Assembly: GCA_020047885.1 (NCBI GenBank)
Contig: JAIFNF010000303.1
Span: 1-10,686 of the forward strand
DNA: 10,686 nt
Direction of reading: 5' to 3'
Origin: Gammaproteobacteria bacterium
Lineage (GTDB): Bacteria > Pseudomonadota > Gammaproteobacteria > Competibacterales > Competibacteraceae
Shown: positions 6,224-10,686 of the stretch, piece by piece
Layout of the letters: each line of letters opens with the position of its first letter
Position numbering within the stretch: position 1 is the stretch's first letter
The notes under the pieces: generated by a model
Database searches by the model: none
What the model was told of the DNA's origin: nothing
The model's input: only the letters and a program-made list of their open reading frames with translations
Made by a program: the position numbers and the translations under genes

Positions 6224-6901
6224 ATGAGTTACCTGGATACTCTGTTTTTTGGCGTCTATCCTGACCTGGCCGGCACCGTGTTCCTGGTCGGCAGTCTGAT
6301 GCGGTTCGACCGTGACCAGTTCACCTGGAAAGCGCATTCCAGTCAGATTTTGAACAAGAAGGACATGCGGCTGGCCAGTAATCTGTTCCACGTGGGCATT
6401 ATTCTGCTGTTCTTTGGCCACTTCTTTGGCCTGTTGACGCCCCCGGAAATTTTGCACGCGCTGGGCATTTCCGCCAGCGCCAAGCAGCTCCTGGCGGTCG
6501 TGGCCGGTACGATCTTCGGCGTGATGTGCTTTGTCGGATTGACCCTGCTGGTCAAGCGCCGGCTCACGGATCCACGGGTGCGGGCGACCAGCACCAAAAT
6601 GGACATCTTCATTCTGCTGCTGTATGCGCCGTTGATTCTCGGTCTGTTGACCGTGCCGGTCTCGTTGATGCATCGGGATGGCGGGAATATGATGTTATTG
6701 ATGCAGTGGGCGCGGAATGTTGTAACCTTCGATCCCATGGAGACGGTCGCCGCGATTGGATCGATTGGTTTCCTGTTCAAGCTGCACATGGTGCTGGGCA
6801 TGACCGTGTTCCTGGTGTTCCCGTTCAGTCGCCTGGTGCATATCTGGAGCGCACCGGTGACGTACCCGGTTCGGCCTTATCAGGTAGTGCGTCAGCGCTA
6901 A
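6224..6901 (+). CDS. narI: Respiratory nitrate reductase gamma subunit (cytochrome b, NarI)
   Basis: NarI is the membrane di-haem cytochrome b that takes electrons from quinol at the periplasmic side and feeds the NarGH iron-sulphur/molybdenum catalytic unit. From ATG 6224 the protein is 225 residues, the same length as E. coli NarI, and begins MSYLDTLFFGVYPDLAGTVF. A start further upstream at 6188 would add 12 unrelated residues from the repeat and is rejected. GAGG at 6211-6214 is a plausible ribosome-binding site. About five membrane helices are visible. The haem-ligand histidines are all present: H56 and H66 (FHVGIILLFFGHF), H188 (FKLHMVLG) and H206 (LVHIWSAP). The C-terminus PVRPYQVVRQR is typical. 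The reading frame is undamaged, but narJ upstream is a remnant and narGH are not in the window, so function depends on nar genes elsewhere. Confidence 0.95.
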   Translation: MSYLDTLFFGVYPDLAGTVFLVGSLMRFDRDQFTWKAHSSQILNKKDMRLASNLFHVGIILLFFGHFFGLLTPPEILHALGISASAKQLLAVVAGTIFGVMCFVGLTLLVKRRLTDPRVRATSTKMDIFILLLYAPLILGLLTVPVSLMHRDGGNMMLLMQWARNVVTFDPMETVAAIGSIGFLFKLHMVLGMTVFLVFPFSRLVHIWSAPVTYPVRPYQVVRQR

Positions 6902-6909
6902 TTCATGAC

Positions 6910-6940
6910 GACGCCTTCCCCCGGTTCAGGGAAAGGCGTC
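6910..6940 (+). terminator. Stem-loop after narI (possible terminator or attenuator)
   Basis: GACGCCTTCCC (6910-6920) pairs with GGGAAAGGCGTC (6929-6940) with a single bulged A around an eight-base loop. It begins nine bases after the narI stop and ends 60 bases before the exporter operon. No T-run follows, so a classical intrinsic terminator is not shown; it may separate the nar transcript from the exporter operon. Confidence 0.45.
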
Positions 6941-7000
6941 GCGTTGCTGGAGTTCAATGCTGATTATTGCTCTGAACCTGCGCAGTCGCGGAGTTTGCTG

Positions 7001-8191
7001 ATGATGAATCTGCCCCGCCTGCGCTCCCTCCTGTTACTGATTCTCGCCATCAGTCTGCTCGGCGGCTTCGGTTATGTGATCGCCCGAACCGGCCCCCTGG
7101 CCGCCGTGCGCGTCACCATCGCCAGCCCGGAATATCGGGATCTGGAGCCAGCCATCTTCGGGATCGGTACGGTCGAGGCGCGTCGCACCTACATCATGGG
7201 TCCGGTCGCTGCCGGGCGGGTGAAAACCGTGCAGGTTGATGTCGGTGATGAAGTCACTGTGGGTCAACCGGTGGCGGACATCGATCCCGTTGACCTCGAT
7301 GACCGGGTCGCGGCGGCGCGAGCCGCTCTGCAACGGACGGACTATGCGCTGGCCGCTGCCGAGGCGTTGATCCGGGAAGCGGCCAGCCGCCAGGCATTGG
7401 CCGAAGCTAATACGCAGCGTTTCATCGAACTGCGTCGCCAGGGCTATGTCACCCAGGAAGCCGCTGATGCCCGCCAGCATGATGCTAACAGCGCTCGCAC
7501 CCTGCTCACCGCCGCGCAGGCTAACCGCGACGCCGCCGGCCAGGATCGCGAGCGACTACTGGCGGAGCTGGCCGCCATTGAGAAACAACGCGCCAATTTG
7601 CGCTTGCTCAGTCCCATCGCCGGTATCGTGGCCAGTCGCGATGCCGAACCCGGTTCGACGCTGGTGGCCGGGCAGAGCATTGTCCACTTGATCGACCCGG
7701 CCAGTATTTGGTTGCGGGTGCGCATTGATCAGGCGCGTTCTGCCGGGCTGCGCGTCGGACTACCAGCGGCCATCGTATTGCGCTCGCGCCCCGGCGAACG
7801 ACTCCCCGGCCAGGTGGCGCGGGTGGAGTGGTTGGGCGATAGCGTGACCGAGGAAAAAATCGCCCAGGTCGCCTTTGCGGAACTGCCGGAGGGCGTGGCG
7901 CTGGGTGAATTAGCCGAAGTCACCCTGCAGTTGCCGCCGGTGCCTGATGCCCTGACCTTGCCCAATGCCGCCGTGCGTTATTTGGCTGGTCAGTCCGGAG
8001 TCTGGCTGATCACCGCGCAGGACACGGTTCGTTTCCAGCCGCTCCGGTTTGGCATCCGCACTCCGGAGGGTCTCGCGCAGTTGCTCGATCCGCTGCCGCC
8101 CGCTGCCCGTGTCATCCTTTACAGTGAACGGGACTTGAAGGCCGGTGAAACGGTGGACATCCGCGCTGCACTGACCGGAGGCATCCGGTGA
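7001..8191 (+). CDS. Periplasmic adaptor (membrane fusion protein, HlyD/DevB/MacA-like) of an ABC exporter
   Basis: This adaptor is anchored in the inner membrane and bridges an ABC permease to an outer-membrane channel. The start at ATG 7001 gives 396 residues with GGAG seven bases upstream. It places the hydrophobic anchor (about residues 9-27) at the N-terminus; an ATG at 6905 would add 32 residues across the hairpin and is less likely. The first half of the barrel-sandwich domain is at about 68-96 (AAGRVKTVQVDVGDEVTVGQ), an Ala/Arg/Gln-rich coiled coil at about 98-200, and the second half at about 200-232 (LRLLSPIAGIVASRDAEPGS, QSIVHLID). Beta-barrel segments follow (WLRVRIDQARSAGLRVG). 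The stop overlaps the permease start by four bases. The substrate cannot be read from the sequence. No TolC-like gene is in the window. Confidence 0.9.
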   Translation: MMNLPRLRSLLLLILAISLLGGFGYVIARTGPLAAVRVTIASPEYRDLEPAIFGIGTVEARRTYIMGPVAAGRVKTVQVDVGDEVTVGQPVADIDPVDLDDRVAAARAALQRTDYALAAAEALIREAASRQALAEANTQRFIELRRQGYVTQEAADARQHDANSARTLLTAAQANRDAAGQDRERLLAELAAIEKQRANLRLLSPIAGIVASRDAEPGSTLVAGQSIVHLIDPASIWLRVRIDQARSAGLRVGLPAAIVLRSRPGERLPGQVARVEWLGDSVTEEKIAQVAFAELPEGVALGELAEVTLQLPPVPDALTLPNAAVRYLAGQSGVWLITAQDTVRFQPLRFGIRTPEGLAQLLDPLPPAARVILYSERDLKAGETVDIRAALTGGIR

Positions 8192-9381
8192 TCAACCTGG
8201 CCGCCCGCGACATTCTGCATTCCTGGGGGAAATACGTCTTCACTGGTTTGGGACTGGGGCTGCTGATTGGCGTTACCCTGTCCATGGCCGGCATCTATCG
8301 CGGCATGGTCGACGACGGCAAGGCGCTGCTGGCGAACAGCGGCGCGGATCTCTGGGTCGTGCAACAGGACACGCTCGGCCCCTATGCGGAACCGTCGAGC
8401 CTGCATGATGATATTTATCGCACCGTGTTGGGTCTGCCGGGCGTCTTGCGCGCCGCCAACGTCACTTATCTGACCATGCAAATTCAACACGGTAGCCAGG
8501 AGGCACGGGTGATGGTGGTCGGGATGCAACCCGGCGAACCGGGGGAGCCGCGTTATCTGATCGCCGGACGGCAGATCGAACGCGCTCATTATGAAGCGGT
8601 GGTGGATGTCAACACCGGCTTCAAACTGGGCGACCGCCTCCGCATCCGCCGCCACGATTACGCTGTGGTGGGTTTGACCCGGCGCATGGTGTCAGCCAGC
8701 GGCGATCCGATGGTGTTCATCCCGCTGCGGGATGCTCAGGAAGCGCAATTCCTCAAGGACAACGACGCCATCATCGACGAACGGGCGCGGGTGCTGGCGA
8801 ATCCGGCGCTGAACCGGCCGGGCGTTCCGGGACTGGCCGACGCTCTGTCCCGCAGTCAGGAAAGCAGCCGCATGGTCAACGCGATACTGGTGCAAATCGC
8901 GCCGGGCTGGACGGCAGCGGAAGTGGGAGAGAACCTTCGTCGCTGGAAACGGTTGCAGACCTACACCGTGCCGGAGATGGAGGAGATCCTGATCGCCAAG
9001 TTAATCGTGACGTCCGCCCGGCAGATTGGGGTTTTCCTGATCATTCTGGCCATCGTCAGCGCCGCTATCGTCTCGTTCATCATCTACACCATGACCCTGG
9101 GGAAATTGCGCGAAATTGCCGTGCTGAAACTGATTGGTGCCCGAGACCGCACCATTGCGGCGATGATCCTGCAGGAAGCGCTCGGTCTGGGGCTGATCGG
9201 CTTCATGGTGGGCAAGACCGTTGCGACCCTCTGGGCACCCTATTTTCCCAAATATGTGCTGCTGGAACCGGGCGATGCCGGGCGCGGCTTCGTCGCGGTG
9301 ATGACGATTTGCACCATGGCCAGTACGCTGGCGATTCGCGCCGCGCTGCGGGTCGATCCGGCTGCGGCGATTGGCGGTTGA
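8188..9381 (+). CDS. FtsX-type ABC exporter permease (DevC/MacB-like)
   Basis: This is the membrane subunit of the exporter. The 397 residues begin with GTG at 8188, inside a GTGA overlap with the adaptor stop. One helix lies near the N-terminus (about 16-36), followed by a periplasmic domain of about 230 residues (VLRAANVTYLTM, MVVGMQPGE, VDVNTGFKLGDRLRIRRHDY). Three C-terminal helices follow (about 280-303, 325-349, 366-388). The cytoplasmic segment KLREIAVLKLIGARDRTI (306-323) is the FtsX/MacB signature that couples to the ATPase. The four-helix layout without a fused ATPase matches DevC and LolC/E-type permeases and differs from MacB, which carries its own nucleotide-binding domain. The next gene starts one base after this stop. 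Function is inferred from fold and neighbours. Confidence 0.92.
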   Translation: MINLAARDILHSWGKYVFTGLGLGLLIGVTLSMAGIYRGMVDDGKALLANSGADLWVVQQDTLGPYAEPSSLHDDIYRTVLGLPGVLRAANVTYLTMQIQHGSQEARVMVVGMQPGEPGEPRYLIAGRQIERAHYEAVVDVNTGFKLGDRLRIRRHDYAVVGLTRRMVSASGDPMVFIPLRDAQEAQFLKDNDAIIDERARVLANPALNRPGVPGLADALSRSQESSRMVNAILVQIAPGWTAAEVGENLRRWKRLQTYTVPEMEEILIAKLIVTSARQIGVFLIILAIVSAAIVSFIIYTMTLGKLREIAVLKLIGARDRTIAAMILQEALGLGLIGFMVGKTVATLWAPYFPKYVLLEPGDAGRGFVAVMTICTMASTLAIRAALRVDPAAAIGG

Positions 9382-9382
9382 T

Positions 9383-10087
9383 ATGGCGGCCGCACTTGCC
9401 GAATTTGCGATTGAAGTTCAGGGTCTCCGCAAGCGTTACGGAACGGGAGAGGCGGCGGTCGACGCGCTGAAGGGCGTTGACTTGACCGTGGCTCCCGGCG
9501 AGGTGGTCGGGCTGATTGGCCCCAGCGGCTCTGGCAAAAGCACCCTGCTGAAATGCCTGGGTGCCGTCATCGAACCCAGCGCCGGGCGGATCACCCTGTC
9601 CGGGAAGCCGGTTTATGACGGGGGCTGGCGCAACCGCGATCCCCGCGCCCTGCGCCGTGATTCCATTGGTTTTGTGTTCCAGGCCCCCTATCTGATCCCG
9701 TTTCTGGATGTCACGGACAATGTGGCGTTGCCCCTGCTGTTGGCGGGGCGCTCGAAACGGGAGGCGCGGCAACGGGCGCGGGAACTGTTGGCGGCGTTGC
9801 AAGTAGACCATCGGGCGCAGGCGGCTGTTTCGCAACTGTCCGGCGGGGAACAACAACGGGTAGCGATTGCCCGTGCGCTGGCTAATCAACCGCCGATCAT
9901 TCTGGCGGATGAACCCACGGCGCCGCTGGATAGTGAACGGGCGCTGGCGGTTGTGCGGATTTTGAATGAGATGGCTCAGCAGTACCGAACCGCAATTATC
10001 GTGGTGACGCACGACGAGAAAATCATTCCGACTTTCAAACGGCTCTATCATATTCGGGATGGCCAGACCTACGAGGTTAGGCCATAG
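9383..10087 (+). CDS. ABC exporter ATP-binding protein (DevA/LolD/MacB-type)
   Basis: This cytoplasmic ATPase subunit drives the preceding FtsX-type permease. ATG 9383 is one base past the permease stop and gives 234 residues; a TTG at 9371 would overlap the permease and add four residues, with no clear ribosome-binding site for either. All motifs are present: Walker A GPSGSGKS (46-53), Q-loop Q100 in FVFQAPYLIPF, signature LSGGEQQ (152-158), Walker B IILADEP (172-178, with E177 as catalytic base), a D-loop reading PLDS where ALDS or GLDS is usual, and H-loop H210 in VVTHD. Spacing before the Q-loop and the QAPYLIPFLDVTDNV segment are typical of the LolD/MacB/DevA group. It completes a three-gene exporter with no accessory gene. 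Confidence 0.94.
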   Translation: MAAALAEFAIEVQGLRKRYGTGEAAVDALKGVDLTVAPGEVVGLIGPSGSGKSTLLKCLGAVIEPSAGRITLSGKPVYDGGWRNRDPRALRRDSIGFVFQAPYLIPFLDVTDNVALPLLLAGRSKREARQRARELLAALQVDHRAQAAVSQLSGGEQQRVAIARALANQPPIILADEPTAPLDSERALAVVRILNEMAQQYRTAIIVVTHDEKIIPTFKRLYHIRDGQTYEVRP

Positions 10088-10092
10088 CCTAA
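10077..10092 (+). terminator. Short stem-loop over the ATPase stop codon
   Basis: TTAGGC (10077-10082) pairs with GCCTAA (10087-10092) around CATA, overlapping the TAG stop of the ATPase gene. TTCCTTAAATTT follows, which is only a poor T-tract. It may be a weak terminator for the exporter operon or chance. Confidence 0.25.
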
Positions 10093-10157
10093 TTCCTTAA
10101 ATTTAATCGCTCATGTCGGCAAATAGATGAAGCCTCAAGTTGGGTGAGAACCGCATA

Positions 10158-10210
10158 GGGTTTGTGGTGTCCTTCTAGAATCCAGAACGCCGCAGAGGAG
10201 CGACCGTACC
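10158..10210 (+). mobile_element. Possible left-end leader of an IS1595-type element upstream of its transposase
   Basis: GGGTTTGTGGTGTCC at 10158-10172 lies about 40 bases before the transposase start and has the G-rich opening common to insertion sequence ends. The other end lies outside the window, so no inverted repeat or target duplication can be shown. AGAGGAG (10194-10200) is the ribosome-binding site for the transposase, ten bases before the ATG. Confidence 0.25.
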
Positions 10211-10686
10211 ATGATCCGTTTTCCGCTGACCGATTGGCTGAATCAACAAGAATGTTACCATTTTTTGCGGGATATTCTCCATCCGCAAGGTTTGTGCTGT
10301 CCCTACGGGCATTTCCTGCCGAAAGGGCAGTGTCCCCACAGGCGCGATCGCGCCCCGATCCTGGATTATCGTTGCCGGGAATGTGGTACCGTGTTTAATA
10401 TATTTACAGGTACCGTCTGGGCCGGTACCCACTACTCCTGCGCCAAGATCATTCTGATTGTGCGAGGATTGACCCAAGGGATTCCCACTCTACAACTCGC
10501 TGACGAATTAGAATGTGATGATGGGACGTTACTGAACTATCGTCATCAGATCCAGGCCGCCGCGCGGCGAAACTTGGACCGCTCGCCCTTGGTGGATACC
10601 GTCACCGAAGGGGATGAAGTGTTCCAAAATGCGGGCGAGAAAGGCGATCCGCATCTCGATCCGACCGATCCACCGCGCACTCGGGC
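10211..10686 (+). CDS. IS1595/ISXO2-type transposase, N-terminal part (cut by window end)
   Basis: This DDE transposase begins at ATG 10211 with AGAGGAG upstream, and 158 codons are open to the window edge. The N-terminus carries a zinc-ribbon-like region: C29/C30 in GLCCPYGH, C41, and YRCRECG (C55, C58), followed by VFNIFTGTVWAGTHYSC. The segment LTQGIPTLQLADELECD is the helix-turn-helix-like part usual in the family. The catalytic domain starts with TEGDEVFQNAGEKGDPH (132-148), where D135 should be the first DDE aspartate, and PTDPPRTR follows as in relatives. The first zinc knuckle reads CPYG where family members usually have CPxC, so one ligand may be missing or supplied by the nearby His. 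Whether the element is complete cannot be seen. It is the only mobile gene in the window. Confidence 0.85.
   Translation, partial: MIRFPLTDWLNQQECYHFLRDILHPQGLCCPYGHFLPKGQCPHRRDRAPILDYRCRECGTVFNIFTGTVWAGTHYSCAKIILIVRGLTQGIPTLQLADELECDDGTLLNYRHQIQAAARRNLDRSPLVDTVTEGDEVFQNAGEKGDPHLDPTDPPRTR

Noticed and set aside
5837..6673. A 278-codon minus-strand open frame rich in Arg-Val repeats.
   Set aside because: It is antisense to narJ/narI, and its repeats are simply the reverse reading of the CACCCG tract and the dispersed repeat; NarI is clearly the real gene.
9203..10051. A 282-codon minus-strand open frame opposite the ABC ATPase.
   Set aside because: It is antisense to a gene with every ABC motif; long antisense frames are expected at this GC content.
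10385..10436. Three GGTACC sites within about 50 bases.
   Set aside because: They fall on Gly-Thr codons of the transposase (GTV and GTH), so they look like chance codon use rather than a site array.
1..10686. A new defence or biosynthetic system.
   Set aside because: All intact genes belong to known families with ordinary roles; the unusual parts are gene decay, repeats and hairpins. No tRNA, rRNA or CRISPR was seen.

Overview
The window looks like chromosomal DNA of a proteobacterium, most likely a gammaproteobacterium. The reasons are moderately high GC, a GspE/PilB-type secretion ATPase, a DmdC-type acyl-CoA dehydrogenase beside an etfBA pair, nar (respiratory nitrate reductase) genes, and short GC-rich dispersed hairpin repeats. 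A Competibacter-like lineage is possible, but that is a guess from gene content and not something the sequence proves.

Layout. Positions 1-2002 (minus strand) hold most of a GspE/PilB-family assembly ATPase whose C-terminus lies outside the window. Positions 2124-5685 (minus strand) are a fatty-acid/acyl-CoA oxidation cluster transcribed as etfB-etfA-acyl-CoA dehydrogenase: electrons taken from an acyl-CoA by the dehydrogenase would pass to the EtfAB flavoprotein and on to the quinone pool. In this copy etfB is visibly broken: its first codons are replaced and about 31 nt are missing inside it, shifting the frame. Positions 5686-5847 are a scar with no recognisable gene. Positions 5848-6126 (plus strand) are the C-terminal remnant of narJ, the nitrate reductase chaperone, with an in-frame amber stop. 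It is followed by a CACCCG hexanucleotide repeat and a dispersed GC-rich repeat, then by a full-length narI (6224-6901), which keeps all four haem-ligand histidines. narG and narH are not present here, so narI looks like the last intact piece of a decayed nar operon.

Positions 7001-10087 (plus strand) form a tightly packed three-gene ABC exporter of the DevBCA/MacAB-like type: periplasmic adaptor, FtsX-type permease and LolD/DevA-type ATPase. The window ends in the first two thirds or so of an IS1595/ISXO2-type transposase (10211 onward).

The main point of interest is the cluster of lesions between about 5160 and 6200: an etfB frameshift, loss of the etfB start, loss of the narJ start, a narJ amber codon and repeat insertion. 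Two divergent operons have lost their facing 5' ends around a 162-nt filler. I see no convincing new multi-gene system. The other notable points are a proline-rich repeat region and tandem MshEN-like modules in the secretion ATPase, and several strong inverted repeats between genes.
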